The position numbers and the translations under genes are program-made. DNA of 64,000 nucleotides from Prauserella aidingensis (lineage in GTDB: Bacteria > Actinomycetota > Actinomycetes > Mycobacteriales > Pseudonocardiaceae): NCBI RefSeq assembly GCF_024171865.1, contig NZ_JAMTCN010000001.1, positions 248,001 through 312,000 on the forward strand. Reading direction: 5' to 3'. Each line of letters begins with the position of its first letter. The stretch's first letter is position 1. Positions 8,910 through 18,253 of this stretch are shown here, in pieces. Below the pieces are notes generated by a model. The model was given only the letters and a program-made list of their open reading frames with translations. It did no database searches and was not told the origin of the DNA.

Positions 8910-9803
8910 TCAGGGATTGATCACGAGGCGGGCGGAGTCGGCGTCCAGCCTCGCCTGCGCCCCGAGCGGAAGGGTCAGGGCGCCCGTGTGGTGGCCGAAC
9001 CCCAGCTCCCACACCATCGGCACGTCGAGCGGACCGAGACGTTCCATCAGGAGTGCCTCGAGCTCTGCCTGATCGCCGCAGTCGCTCCACGAGCCGAGAG
9101 CGATGCCCGCGACGTCGTCGAACCAGCCGGACCGCACCAACTGCGTCAACATCCGGTCGATCCGGTAGAGATCCTCGCCGACGTCCTCGAGCAGGGCGAC
9201 CGCACCGGCGGCGTGCTGCTGTTCCGGGGTGCCCGCACTCGCGGCCAGCAGGCTGAGGTTGCCGCCCACCGTGCGGCCGGTGGCCGTGCCGCCGACCAGC
9301 GTGCGCGCGGCGGGCCCGCGGATCGTGCGCGTGGCGTCCGGGTGGAACAGCGCCTCCCGCAGGCTCTCGGCCGCGACGGCGTCGAAGTGGGTCGAGGCCG
9401 GCATCGTGGCGAACACCGTCGGGGCGCCCAGGCGACGGGCGAGTGCGGCGTGCAGGGCCGTGATGTCGCTCGACCCGGCGAACGGCTTCGGCCCCGCGGC
9501 CCGGACGGCGTCCCAGTCCACCAGGTCGATCATGCGCTGGGCGCCGTAGCCGCCGCGCGCCGCCACGACCGCGGCGATGTCCTCCCTCGTCCACGCACGG
9601 GTGAAGTCGGCCGCACGCTGCTCGTCGGTCCCGGCCAGGTACGGATACCGCGGATGCCGGGCGCGGACACTGTCGAACACCTCGACCCGCAGTCCCCACG
9701 CGGTGAGCGCGCCGACCGCCTGGTCCACCAGGTCACCCGAGACGGGGCCGGACGGGGCCACCAGCGCCACGGCGTCGCCCGGCCGCACGGCCCGCGGGCT
9801 CAC
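8910..9803 (-). CDS. LD-carboxypeptidase (peptidase S66 family)
   Basis: A 297-residue cytoplasmic serine peptidase. I chose the GTG at 9803 because it begins the conserved fold (VRPGDAVALVAPSGPV) and overlaps the stop of the upstream S9 peptidase as GTGA. The nucleophile Ser lies in FAGSSDITALH. GGNLSLL, LEDVGEDLYRIDRML (catalytic Glu) and GFGHHTG (catalytic His) complete the S66 pattern. Family members remove the terminal D-Ala from murein tetrapeptides during peptidoglycan recycling, or cleave microcin-like peptides. Together with the S9 peptidase it suggests a peptide-turnover operon. Confidence 0.92.
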   Translation of the reverse strand: MSPRAVRPGDAVALVAPSGPVSGDLVDQAVGALTAWGLRVEVFDSVRARHPRYPYLAGTDEQRAADFTRAWTREDIAAVVAARGGYGAQRMIDLVDWDAVRAAGPKPFAGSSDITALHAALARRLGAPTVFATMPASTHFDAVAAESLREALFHPDATRTIRGPAARTLVGGTATGRTVGGNLSLLAASAGTPEQQHAAGAVALLEDVGEDLYRIDRMLTQLVRSGWFDDVAGIALGSWSDCGDQAELEALLMERLGPLDVPMVWELGFGHHTGALTLPLGAQARLDADSARLVINP

Positions 9804-11767
9804 CGGCGCAGCTCCAGCGCGGGCACGCCCGGCGTGTCGAAGCCGAACACCTGCCCGTAGAAGGCCAGTTCCGCCTCGAGCGCGGCGACGATCGTCGCGG
9901 CCTTGCGGAAGCCGTGCTGCTCGCCCTCGAACGGCAGGTAGGCGTGCGGGATGCCGCTGCCCTCCAGCGCCTCGGCGAACCGTTCGGCCTGGTCGGGCGG
10001 GCAGATCTCGTCGTCGAGGCCCTGCAGCAGCAACACCGGACCGGTGAGGCCGTCGAGGTTGTGCATGGGGGAGCGTGCCCGGAACCGTTCGGCCGTCTCC
10101 GGCAGCGGCCCCACGAGCCCATAGACGTACTGCGACTCGAAGTCGTGCACCTCGCCGCCGTCGCCCGTCCACTGCGCCAGGTCGAGGATCGGGAACTTGA
10201 TCGTCGCGGCTCGGAAGGTGTCGGTCGAGGTCATCGCCGCCGCGGCCGTGAAGCCGCCCGCGCTGCCGCCCCGGATCGCGATCCGCTCGGGGTCGGCCGT
10301 GCCCTCCTCGGCGAGGATGCGGGCCACCGCGGCGCAGTCGTCGACGTCGACCACGCCCCAGTGCTCACGCAGCCGTTCCCGGTACGCGCGGCCGTAGCCC
10401 ACGGACCCGCCGTAGTCGACGGCCACGACGCCGATGCCCCGGCTGGTGAAGTAGGCGAAGTCCAGGTCCAGCGTCGCGTGGTTACGGCCGGTGGGGCCGC
10501 CGTGGGCGTGCACCAGGTACGGCGGTCGCTCGTCGTCCGGGCCGACGTGGTCCGGGTGCTGCGGCGGGTAGACGTAGGCGGGCACCTCCTGGCCGTCGGC
10601 GGTGCGGAACGTGCGCTCCTGCGGCACCGACAGGTACTCGGCGGGAGGGAGGTCGGGTTGCGGGGTGAGAGGGGTGACCGCCCCGTCGCCGGATCGGACG
10701 CGGACGACCGCGTTCTCCGTGCGGGGTCCCGCCGCGATGCCCACGACGTCGTCGCCGTCGACGGCGAGCGTCGGCGACCAGGCCGTCAGCTCCGCGGCGA
10801 GCGGCGTCAGCGTGCCCGCCTCGGCGTCGAGGACGGCCAGCCTGCCCGCGGCCAACACCGCATACCGCCCACCGCCGAGCGGCGCCAGCCACCGGGCACC
10901 GGTCTTCCACGCGGGCCCGCCCAGTTCCGCCTCGACCGAGGCGAGGGGAGTCGTGCCCGCATCGCCTGCCTCGAGCGGCAACCGGTGCACGTTCCACCAT
11001 CCCGACGGGTCCGCCAGCCCCAGCAGGCTCCCGTCGGTGTCCCAGGCGAGCTGGCACACCGACACCCCACCGCCGCCCGCCACGACGCGGGGTGGTCCCA
11101 GCACGCCGTCGGCGTCGACGTCGGCCACGCACACGGCCGTCTCGTCCCACGGCATCGACGGGTGGTCCCAGCCCAGCCACGCGGCGTGGGCACCGTCCGG
11201 CGAGAGGTGCGGGCCGGTGAGGAAGTGGTGGGTGGCGGCCAGGGACCGCACCTCGCCGCCGGGGTCCACGGCGACCAGGTCACGCGCGATGTCGGTGCGG
11301 CGGGGACCGGTGACGGTCTCGCGTACCGCCCACACGGCGCCGCCGGGTCCGGGGCGCAGATCCCCGTACCGGACGCCGTGGGGCACGGTGGGCTCCGGGG
11401 CCAGGGGCCGCACCGAGCCGGGGGCGCCGTCCGCACCGCCCGACAACCGCAGGGCGTGGATCCGCTGGTCGTCCCAGTGGGTGAACACGAGTGTGCCGTC
11501 GACGACCGTCCACGGCCGTCCGCCGTACTCGTGGAGCCGGTTCCGGACGTTCCACGGCGACGGCAGCACGTCCTCGACGCGACCGTCCCCGGCGGCCCGC
11601 ACGAGAGCGACCCGCCCGCCTTCGGCGGGTCGCGCCTCGGCCCACCACACGCCGGGCGCGTGCTCGTCGTGGACCACGTCCAGCCACTGCGGGGTCACAC
11701 CCGCCGCGGCGACATCGGACGCGGAGATCGGGGAGGGCCAGGTACCGAACGGAGCGATCGCAGGCAT
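9800..11767 (-). CDS. Prolyl oligopeptidase family serine peptidase (S9)
   Basis: A 655-residue enzyme starting at ATG 11767. An N-terminal propeller-like region of about 390 residues rich in WD-type turns precedes an alpha/beta-hydrolase domain. The nucleophile Ser502 is in GGSAGG, the acid is Asp585 or Asp586 in QGLDDEICP, and the His is near 618 in EGEQHGF. YLVHAHGGPTG supplies the oxyanion segment. This resembles acylaminoacyl or dipeptidyl peptidases. No signal peptide is seen, so it is probably cytoplasmic. It heads a three-gene minus-strand operon. The exact cleavage specificity cannot be read from sequence. Confidence 0.92.
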   Translation of the reverse strand: MPAIAPFGTWPSPISASDVAAAGVTPQWLDVVHDEHAPGVWWAEARPAEGGRVALVRAAGDGRVEDVLPSPWNVRNRLHEYGGRPWTVVDGTLVFTHWDDQRIHALRLSGGADGAPGSVRPLAPEPTVPHGVRYGDLRPGPGGAVWAVRETVTGPRRTDIARDLVAVDPGGEVRSLAATHHFLTGPHLSPDGAHAAWLGWDHPSMPWDETAVCVADVDADGVLGPPRVVAGGGGVSVCQLAWDTDGSLLGLADPSGWWNVHRLPLEAGDAGTTPLASVEAELGGPAWKTGARWLAPLGGGRYAVLAAGRLAVLDAEAGTLTPLAAELTAWSPTLAVDGDDVVGIAAGPRTENAVVRVRSGDGAVTPLTPQPDLPPAEYLSVPQERTFRTADGQEVPAYVYPPQHPDHVGPDDERPPYLVHAHGGPTGRNHATLDLDFAYFTSRGIGVVAVDYGGSVGYGRAYRERLREHWGVVDVDDCAAVARILAEEGTADPERIAIRGGSAGGFTAAAAMTSTDTFRAATIKFPILDLAQWTGDGGEVHDFESQYVYGLVGPLPETAERFRARSPMHNLDGLTGPVLLLQGLDDEICPPDQAERFAEALEGSGIPHAYLPFEGEQHGFRKAATIVAALEAELAFYGQVFGFDTPGVPALELRR

Positions 11768-11873
11768 GCGCGCCACCTTAGGGCAGCACGCGGCGCCGGT
11801 GGAGTGAAGATCATGCGACGAGTCGCACCCGGACGCGACCCCACACGGAAGTTGGCTTAGGGTCGGAGGTGCC

Positions 11874-12452
11874 ATGGCTCGTGTCATCCACGTCTTCCGC
11901 CAGCCCGACCGGTTCGTCGCGGGAACCGTCGGGGAACCCGGCGATCGCACCTTCTACCTGCAGGCCGCCGAGGACACGCGCACCATCAGCGTGACCATCG
12001 AGAAGCAGCAGGTGTCCGTGCTCGCCGAACGTCTGAGCTCGCTGCTCGAGGAGATCGCCAGCAGATTCGACGCCGAGGTGCCCGACGAGGCCCCGGACGA
12101 GCTGGTCGACAACGAGCCGCTGAGCGTGCCCGTCGAGGAGGAGTTCCGCGTCGGCACCATGGGCCTGGGCTGGGACGCCGAGAGCCAGGCCGTGGTCGTC
12201 GAGCTGCTCGCCGTGACCGAGGGCGAGGTGGACGAGACCGTCGTCCTCGACGACACCGAGGAAGGGCCCGACGCCGTGCGGGTGTTCCTGACCCCGCCCG
12301 CCGCCCGGGCCTTCGCCGCCCGCGCCGACCGCGTCGTCAGCGCGGGACGCAAACCGTGTCCGCTGTGCGGTGAGCCGCTCGACCCCGAAGGCCACATCTG
12401 CCCCCGGCAGAACGGCTACCGGCGCGACTCGGAACTCACCGACGAGAGCTGA
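11874..12452 (+). CDS. DUF3090 family protein
   Basis: A 192-residue actinobacterial protein starting at ATG 11874. It begins MARVIHVFRQPDRFVAGTVG and continues with DRTFYLQA, both hallmarks of DUF3090. The C-terminus has a compact zinc-ribbon-like CPLCGEPLDPEGHICP. The central part is very acidic. No biochemical role is established for this family as far as I know. It sits 6 bp before a SCO1664-family gene; these two are commonly adjacent in actinomycetes, which suggests a joint function. Confidence 0.9.
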   Translation: MARVIHVFRQPDRFVAGTVGEPGDRTFYLQAAEDTRTISVTIEKQQVSVLAERLSSLLEEIASRFDAEVPDEAPDELVDNEPLSVPVEEEFRVGTMGLGWDAESQAVVVELLAVTEGEVDETVVLDDTEEGPDAVRVFLTPPAARAFAARADRVVSAGRKPCPLCGEPLDPEGHICPRQNGYRRDSELTDES

Positions 12453-12458
12453 GCCGCG

Positions 12459-13283
12459 GTGGCAGAGGCGCACAGCGAGCCCGGCAGGTCCGTCGATCCG
12501 GCGGACCCGGCCGTCGCCGAGCTGATCACCCGCGGCCGGCTCGACGTCCAGGGTCGGGTCGTCGACGCGTCCAACCTGACGCTGTTCGGCACCGTGGAGC
12601 TCGACGGGACCTCCGCCGACGTCGTGTACAAGCCCGTGACCGGCGAGCGGCCGCTCTGGGACTTCCCCGACGGCACGTTGGCAGGCCGCGAGGTCGCCAC
12701 CGCGCTGATCGCCGAGGCGGCCGAGATCGGCAGGGTCCCGCCGACCGTGCTGCGCGACGGGCCGTTCGGCGACGGCATGGTGCAGCTCTGGATCGACGTG
12801 ACCGAACGCGAACTGGTCGACGTCGTCGCACCCGAGGAGCTGCCCGAGAACTGGCGTGTCGTCCTGCGTGCCGAGGACCAGGAGGGACAGCCGCTCGTGG
12901 TCGCGCACGCCGACGACGAGGAGCTGCGGGAACTGGCGATCCTCGACGTCGTCGTCAACAACACCGACCGCAAGGGCGGGCACATCCTGCCGGGACCCGG
13001 CGACCGGAGCTACGGCATCGACCACGGCATCTGCCTGCACGCCGACCCGAAACTGCGCACGGTGCTGTGGGGCTGGGCGGGCGAACCGCTGGGCGACGAC
13101 GTGCTCGACAAGCTGCGCAAACTCCGCTGGGCACTGGACCGCGAACTCGGCGCCACGCTGTCGCAGCACCTGACGCGCGACGAGGTCGCCGCGCTGGCCG
13201 TGCGGGTCGACAGGCTGGTCGCGGCCGGTACCTTCCCGGTGCCCAACGGCGAGTGGCGCGCGATTCCCTGGCCGCTGTTCTGA
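12459..13283 (+). CDS. SCO1664 family protein (PI3/4-kinase-like fold)
   Basis: A 274-residue protein starting at GTG 12459, 6 bp after the DUF3090 gene. The segment VVNNTDRKGGHIL resembles a kinase catalytic loop (Asp...Asn), and YGIDHGICL resembles the metal-binding DFG-like motif, consistent with the phosphatidylinositol-kinase-like fold assigned to this family. VVYKP may hold the ATP-binding lysine. Kinase activity is an inference; the natural substrate is unknown. Operon context with DUF3090 is conserved in actinobacteria. A mycothiol ligase gene, often nearby in relatives, is not present here. Confidence 0.87.
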   Translation: MAEAHSEPGRSVDPADPAVAELITRGRLDVQGRVVDASNLTLFGTVELDGTSADVVYKPVTGERPLWDFPDGTLAGREVATALIAEAAEIGRVPPTVLRDGPFGDGMVQLWIDVTERELVDVVAPEELPENWRVVLRAEDQEGQPLVVAHADDEELRELAILDVVVNNTDRKGGHILPGPGDRSYGIDHGICLHADPKLRTVLWGWAGEPLGDDVLDKLRKLRWALDRELGATLSQHLTRDEVAALAVRVDRLVAAGTFPVPNGEWRAIPWPLF

Positions 13284-13450
13284 CACCGGCCACTGCTGCG
13301 CAGACCTCCTCATCCGCCGGGAGACCGCGCCCTCCGCGTGCGACGGCGGACGTCGGCGGGGCCGGTCGTGTCCGATGGCACCCCGTGTCGTGCGATGCGG
13401 GGCGTGGCGCTCCCCGCATCACCGGCCCGGGGCCGCTAGGTTTCCGCTTC

Positions 13451-14263
13451 GTGCGTTCCCATTCCTACGGCGACATCGTGTCCGGCGCCCGCAAGCGCAA
13501 GATTCCCGAAGTGCCCGCCGAACCGGGACTGGTCGTGGAAGACCCGGTCAGCGGATTCTGCGGTGCACTCGTCCGGCTCGAACACGGCAACGCGGTCCTC
13601 GAGGACCGCAACGGCAAGCACCGGGTGTTCCCGCTGGGCCCGGCGGCGTTCCTGCTCGAGGGCAAGCCCGTGACGCTCGTGCCCGCACGCGCGCCGCAGC
13701 CCGCCACGCCGCAGCCCGCGCAGTCGGCGTCCGGGTCGGTGCACGTCGACGGGCTGCGTGCCCGCGTGGCGCGGGACTCGCGCATCTGGGTCGAAGGCAA
13801 GCACGACGCCGAGCTCGTCGAACGCATCTGGGGCCACGACCTGCGCGTCGAAGGGGTGGTCGTCGAACCGCTCGACGGCGTCGACGTGCTCTCCGACGCG
13901 ATCGCCGAGTTCGGCACCGGCCCGGGACGGAGGCTCGGTGTGCTCGTCGACCACCTGGTTCCCGGCAGCAAGGAGTCGCGGATCGTCGAGGGCATCACCG
14001 ACCCGAACGTGATGATCACGGGCCATCCGTACGTCGACATCTGGGAGGCCGTGAAACCCGACGTGCTCGGGATCGACGCGTGGCCGCGGATCCCGAAGGG
14101 CGTCGAGTGGAAACGCGGCGTCTGCGACGCGCTCGGTTGGGGCGAGACCTACGAGGGCTGGCAGCGGGTGCTCGCCGCGGTCGGCAGCTTCCGCGACGTC
14201 GAAACGCCCCTCATCGGCGCGGTCGAACGGCTCATCGACTTCGTCACCGAGCCCGTCGACTGA
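13451..14263 (+). CDS. DUF3097 family protein
   Basis: A 270-residue protein. The GTG at 13451 was chosen because it begins VRSHSYGDIV, matching the usual family start, although the frame is open far upstream. The region GLVVEDPVSGFCGALVRLE is characteristic. WVEGKHDAELVERIWG and VLVDHLVPGSKESRI have the acidic patterning of a Toprim-like fold. The function is not established. It follows the DUF3090/SCO1664 pair by 167 bp on the same strand, and the gap shows no obvious signal. Confidence 0.85.
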   Translation: MRSHSYGDIVSGARKRKIPEVPAEPGLVVEDPVSGFCGALVRLEHGNAVLEDRNGKHRVFPLGPAAFLLEGKPVTLVPARAPQPATPQPAQSASGSVHVDGLRARVARDSRIWVEGKHDAELVERIWGHDLRVEGVVVEPLDGVDVLSDAIAEFGTGPGRRLGVLVDHLVPGSKESRIVEGITDPNVMITGHPYVDIWEAVKPDVLGIDAWPRIPKGVEWKRGVCDALGWGETYEGWQRVLAAVGSFRDVETPLIGAVERLIDFVTEPVD

Positions 14264-14416
14264 CGCGGAGCGGGGCGGGCACACGACACCGGAACGCGCC
14301 TCGGTGGGCCGAACGGGTGAGGTGGGTGGCCGCCGGCGAACCCGAGTGAGGTCACACCTCGGTCACGTACTGTGATCCGGTTCATCTCGCCGAGACGGAT
14401 CTGGGAGCATGTGCGC

Positions 14417-14848
14417 ATGACAGCGGCACTCATCTGGCTCATCATCGGGATCGGCCTGATCGTGGCCGAAGTGCTGTCGGGCGATTTCGTGCTGCTGATG
14501 CTCGGCACCGGAGCGCTCGCCGCGGCCGGTGCCGAAGCGATCACCGGCAACATCTACATCGACGTGGCGGTGTTCGCGATCGTCTCGACCGGCATGCTGG
14601 GCCTCGTCCGGCCCGCCCTGAAACGCCGTTTCCTGGCCGGTCCCGGCATCAAGACCAACGCCGAAGCGCTGGTGGGAAGTCAGGCCGTCGCGATGTCCGA
14701 CGTGGACTCGCACGGCGGTCAGGTGAAGCTGGCAGGGGAACCCTGGTCCGCGCGCACCCTGACCGAGGGCGACGTGATCGAGGCCGGAACGCACGTGACC
14801 GTCGTCGAGATCCAAGGGGCGACCGCCGTCGTGTCCGCCGCGATCTGA
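14417..14848 (+). CDS. NfeD family membrane protein
   Basis: A 143-residue protein starting at ATG 14417, with ggga about 10 nt upstream; a GTG at 14411 is a less well-spaced alternative. Two or three hydrophobic segments cover residues 4-65. A C-terminal OB-fold-like domain follows, recognisable from LVGSQAVAMSDVDSHGGQVKL and EPWSAR, the standard NfeD pattern. NfeD proteins pair with SPFH/stomatin proteins in membrane microdomain or quality-control roles. The next gene is exactly such a protein, 192 bp downstream on the same strand. Confidence 0.9.
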   Translation: MTAALIWLIIGIGLIVAEVLSGDFVLLMLGTGALAAAGAEAITGNIYIDVAVFAIVSTGMLGLVRPALKRRFLAGPGIKTNAEALVGSQAVAMSDVDSHGGQVKLAGEPWSARTLTEGDVIEAGTHVTVVEIQGATAVVSAAI

Positions 14849-15040
14849 CAGCGGCCGCGAACCGGCACCGGTGATCACCCCGGACCGGCCGTCGAGGGAA
14901 CCGTCGCCGTCCTTCCGCGGTCCACACCACGGGCGGCATCCGCGAAATCCACAGAGGATCGAACAAGCCCTGACCGGGAGTCCACGCGAGAACACGGGGC
15001 CGCGCACGGCCCGGTCGCACAGTGAAGGGGAGAGAACCAG

Positions 15041-16480
15041 GTGGAGACAACAGGACTGATTGTTGTCGCCGTCATCGCGCTACTCGTGATCGTCGTGGTC
15101 GCGAAGGCGCTGATGGTGGTGCCGCAGTCGCAATCGGCCGTGATCGAGCGGCTCGGACGGTTCCGGATGGTGGCCGGTCCCGGCCTGAACTTCCTCGTGC
15201 CGTTCCTGGACAAGGTGCGCGCGAAGGTCGACCTGCGGGAACAGGTCGTCTCGTTCCCGCCGCAGCCGGTGATCACGCAGGACAACCTGACGGTGTCGAT
15301 CGACACGGTCGTGTACTTCCAGGTCACCGACTCCCGCGCCGCGGTGTACGAGATCTCCAACTACATCGTCGGTGTCGAGCAGCTGACCACGACGACGCTG
15401 CGCAACCTCGTCGGCGGCATGAGCCTCGAGGACGCGCTGACCTCGCGTGACCAGATCAACCAGCAGCTGCGCGGCGTCCTCGACGAGGCGACCGGACGCT
15501 GGGGCATCCGCGTCGCGCGGGTCGAGCTGAAGGCCATCGACCCGCCGCCGTCGATTCAGGACTCGATGGAGAAGCAGATGCGCGCCGACCGCGAGAAGCG
15601 CGCCATGGTGCTGACCGCCGAGGGTGAACGCGAATCGGCCATCAAGACGGCCGAGGGCCAGAAGCAGAGCCAGATCCTCGCCGCCGAGGGTTCCAAGCAG
15701 GCCTCGATCCTGTCCGCGGAGGCCGAGCGGCAGTCGCGGATCCTGCGGGCCCAGGGTGAACGTGCCGCCCGGTACCTGCAGGCACAGGGCCAGGCCAAGG
15801 CCATCGAGAAGGTCTTCGCGGCCATCAAGGCCGGTAAGCCGACCCCGGAGGTGCTGGCGTACCAGTACCTGCAGACGCTGCCGCAGATGGCGCAGGGCGA
15901 CGCGAACAAGGTCTGGATGATTCCGAGCGAGTACGGCCAGGCCCTCGAAGGGTTCGCCCGCAAACTCGGCGCTCCCGGCGAGGACGGCGTGTTCCGGTAC
16001 GAGCCTCCCAAGGATGACGACACGGAGATGCCGCCGCTGGAGGACGAGGAGGTCGCGTCCTGGTTCGACACCAAGTCGGACCCGAGCGTGGCCGAAGCCG
16101 TGCGGGAGGCCGAGAAGGTCGCGCGCCAGGAGGTCGGCCCGCTGCACGGCACGCCGCAGACACCGACGCCGCCGCCCGCGGCGCTGCAGGCACTCGGCGG
16201 CGGTGCTCCGTCGCCGGCACAGCCGGAGGCCTCGCCGGAGGAGGACAAGGACGAAGCGCCGGAACTTCCTCCGGTGCCGCCCGCGCAGCCGACATCTCCG
16301 CCGGCACCGCCGCAGCAGCAGGCTCCGCAGCAGCAGCCGCCCGCGGGGCCGTACGGCGGTAACCAGGGGCAGCAGCCCCCGCAGGGCGGTCCGACCCCGC
16401 CGCCGCAGCCGCCGCAGGGCGGGCAGTACCCGCCGCAGCAGGGTCCGCCGTTCGGCGGACCGCCGCCGCGTCAGCAGTAG
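15041..16480 (+). CDS. SPFH/Band 7 (stomatin-like) protein with proline-rich tail
   Basis: A 479-residue protein starting at GTG 15041, preceded by a strong purine-rich ribosome binding site (gaaggggagag). One N-terminal membrane segment (about residues 3-24) leads into the SPFH domain (VVPQSQSAVIERLGRF). A helical region with AEGERESAIKTAEGQK-type repeats, around residues 185-265, is typical of stomatins. The last 110 residues are rich in Pro, Gln and Gly and are presumably disordered. It probably oligomerises at the membrane with the NfeD protein encoded upstream. A 20-bp-stem hairpin follows the gene. The Pro-rich tail is longer than in minimal stomatins. Confidence 0.93.
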   Translation: METTGLIVVAVIALLVIVVVAKALMVVPQSQSAVIERLGRFRMVAGPGLNFLVPFLDKVRAKVDLREQVVSFPPQPVITQDNLTVSIDTVVYFQVTDSRAAVYEISNYIVGVEQLTTTTLRNLVGGMSLEDALTSRDQINQQLRGVLDEATGRWGIRVARVELKAIDPPPSIQDSMEKQMRADREKRAMVLTAEGERESAIKTAEGQKQSQILAAEGSKQASILSAEAERQSRILRAQGERAARYLQAQGQAKAIEKVFAAIKAGKPTPEVLAYQYLQTLPQMAQGDANKVWMIPSEYGQALEGFARKLGAPGEDGVFRYEPPKDDDTEMPPLEDEEVASWFDTKSDPSVAEAVREAEKVARQEVGPLHGTPQTPTPPPAALQALGGGAPSPAQPEASPEEDKDEAPELPPVPPAQPTSPPAPPQQQAPQQQPPAGPYGGNQGQQPPQGGPTPPPQPPQGGQYPPQQGPPFGGPPPRQQ

Positions 16481-16494
16481 GCACAGGCGAGACA

Positions 16495-16541
16495 CGACGA
16501 AGGCCGGTTTCCACGTCACCCGTGGGAACCGGCCTTCGTCG
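16495..16541. terminator. Strong bidirectional hairpin terminator
   Basis: A 20-bp stem with one T-G wobble (arms 16495-16514 and 16522-16541) closes on a 7-nt loop. It lies 15 nt after the SPFH gene stop and before the end of the convergent gene at 16580. There is no long U tract, as is usual in GC-rich actinobacterial terminators. Confidence 0.85.
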
Positions 16542-16579
16542 CGTTCCGGACCCGCGACGGCCCCGGTCGCGGATACGCG

Positions 16580-17302
16580 TCAGCGGGGCAGGAGCGGTCC
16601 TCCCTGCCAGGTTCCGTGTTCCGACAGCGGCCGGAAGCGCATGAACGTGGATTCGTGGTGGAAATCCCTGCGATGCTGCTCGGCCATCGCCACCGAGTGC
16701 GCCCGTCCCTCGGGCACGTCGCTGCGACCGTGCACCATGTCGGTCATCTCGCGGACGCTCCGCCACACGGAGAACGTGGCGAACGTCCGTGGTGGACGGA
16801 TCGCGGCCGTCGCGAAGGTCGCGCCCGGATGACCCGCGACGAGACGCTCCACGCTCTTTCCCCACCGCAGGAACCGGGGCAGTTCGGGAAGGCTGAGTCG
16901 CGCGACTGTCACGGCGACGACCGGTTCGTCGGATTCGGCCGTGCCCGCACGTGGCGGCAGGTCGGGCAACGCCGCGATCTGCCCGTAGCGCCGCAGGAAC
17001 CGCAGCCGCACGTGCCAACCAGCGGCGAGGCGCCGCCCCAGCCGGTCGTGGCTGAGGAAGCGGTCCAGCGCGGCCTCGCCCTCCCATTCCGCGAACATCG
17101 CGATCCTGCCGAGCTGCAGGCGCTCGGGCGAGACGGTGGGTGCACCCAGCCGTATCATCGCCAGGCACTCCGCGTGCCGCAGACCGGGCGTGGTGCGGCC
17201 GGACGGTGCCCGGACGAGGCGGCGGGCGGTCGAGGTCGGAGCGAGCTCGGCCAGATGGAAGGTGTGGACCGGACCACCGGCCTGCTCACCGGGTCGCATC
17301 AT
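16580..17302 (-). CDS. Spheroidene monooxygenase (CrtA)-like protein
   Basis: A 240-residue protein whose first ATG pair is at 17302 and 17299. The pattern HTFHLAEL near the start, LRHAECLAMIRLGAPTVSPERLQLGR, FAEWEGEAALDRFL and FATFSVWRSVREMTDMVHG resembles the CrtA-like family seen in both phototrophs and non-phototrophic actinobacteria. In phototrophs CrtA adds a keto group to acyclic carotenoids. No carotenoid genes are nearby, so the role here is uncertain. It lies directly downstream (9 bp) of the frameshifted gene at 17312-18147 and may be cotranscribed with it. Confidence 0.7.
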   Translation of the reverse strand: MMRPGEQAGGPVHTFHLAELAPTSTARRLVRAPSGRTTPGLRHAECLAMIRLGAPTVSPERLQLGRIAMFAEWEGEAALDRFLSHDRLGRRLAAGWHVRLRFLRRYGQIAALPDLPPRAGTAESDEPVVAVTVARLSLPELPRFLRWGKSVERLVAGHPGATFATAAIRPPRTFATFSVWRSVREMTDMVHGRSDVPEGRAHSVAMAEQHRRDFHHESTFMRFRPLSEHGTWQGGPLLPR

Positions 17303-17311
17303 CCAGCGAGC

Positions 17312-18147
17312 CTACGGTCGGCGCCGGGCCATGCGGTAGTGCAGGGCGAGCACGGGGATCCGCCACAGGTGCAGGGCGTGGTCGGTGCGCAGTACACCTT
17401 CGTCGTCGACGAACACCTCGAACCGTTCGTGGAGGGGAATCCGGCGGACCCAGGCGCGTACCTCGTCGTCGGCACGGACGACGAGGTACGCGCCGTCGTC
17501 ACCGAACCCGCCGAGGGGCGAGACGAGCCGCAGGCCGCCCGTGGTGGAGGCGGCCGGCCGGAGCAGCACCGTCAGACTGCCGTTGGGCAACGGGAACACG
17601 ACGCGAACACGGGGCTGGTCGCTGCCGGGCAGCGTGACCGTGCCGTACCAGCCGCTGAAGACGGCCTCACCGGTTGCACGCAGCTCGCGCAGCCACGCCG
17701 CGCCGTGGCGCTCGCCCGCCGGGCTGTCGACCACCAGCACGCGGCTGTCCACCCCACGGGAGGTGTCCAGGCCGCGCAGGGGCAGGCTCAGCTGGCGCAG
17801 TCTTCGGCTGAACAGGGTCGAGAGCGCCCATCCGAACGGCCAGGCCCACGCGGTCCACTGCGACCACAGTTCCAGCCGCCACGCGGCGGTGTGTGCGTAG
17901 AAGTCGTCGATGCGGGGATCCACCGCGGCGGGGTCGAATCGGTCGCCCGCGAGTGTCTGCAGCGACGGCAGCAGCCCGTTGTCCGGGGTTTCCGTGACGA
18001 CGGCGCCGCGGCGCGGGCCTCCCGGTGGATCCACGCAGGCCCGAGGACGTCCGGTTCGTGCCACGGGCCGTCCAGCCAGGGATGCTGTCGCAGGTCCACG
18101 AGCCTGCCGGTCCGGCGGACCCAGAACTGCGTGGCGCGGTCGAGCAC
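17312..18147 (-). pseudogene. Hypothetical protein gene with an apparent frameshift
   Basis: Two minus-strand frames together read as one protein. The first frame starts at GTG 18147 with VLDRATQFWVRRTGRLVDLR and ends its sensible stretch at AWIHREA. The second frame picks up at GAVVTETPDNGLLPSL and runs to the stop at 17312. The switch is near 18005-18020, in a run of alternating G and C, and needs one added base to restore a single frame of about 279 codons. The protein has Trp-rich central helices (LWSQWTAWAWPFGWALS) and I cannot assign a function. It is either a recent mutation or a sequencing error. Its GTG lies inside the 60-bp palindrome. Confidence 0.7.
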
Positions 18148-18195
18148 CCATCCGCCCCGCCGCGGCCGCGGCGGGGCGGATGGGTGCTCGACCGC
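18136..18195. repeat. 60-bp perfect inverted repeat with no spacer
   Basis: Arms 18136-18165 and 18166-18195 are exact reverse complements with zero loop, centred on a GGCC. It sits between the stop of the dihydrofolate reductase-like gene (18254) and the first codons of the next minus-strand gene, so the first four codons after 18147 are duplicated in inverted form. It could be a terminator, a cruciform-forming site or a fold-back artefact. Confidence 0.9.
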
Positions 18196-18253
18196 ACGCT
18201 CCGGCTTCCGTCACCGGCCGGGGTGGGCGTCTCCGCGTTCCCGTTCGGTCCGG

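Noticed and set aside
16300-16480. CAG/CCG-rich tandem repeat at the end of the SPFH gene
   Set aside because: It encodes the Pro/Gln-rich tail in frame and shows no fixed unit, so it is ordinary low-complexity coding sequence.
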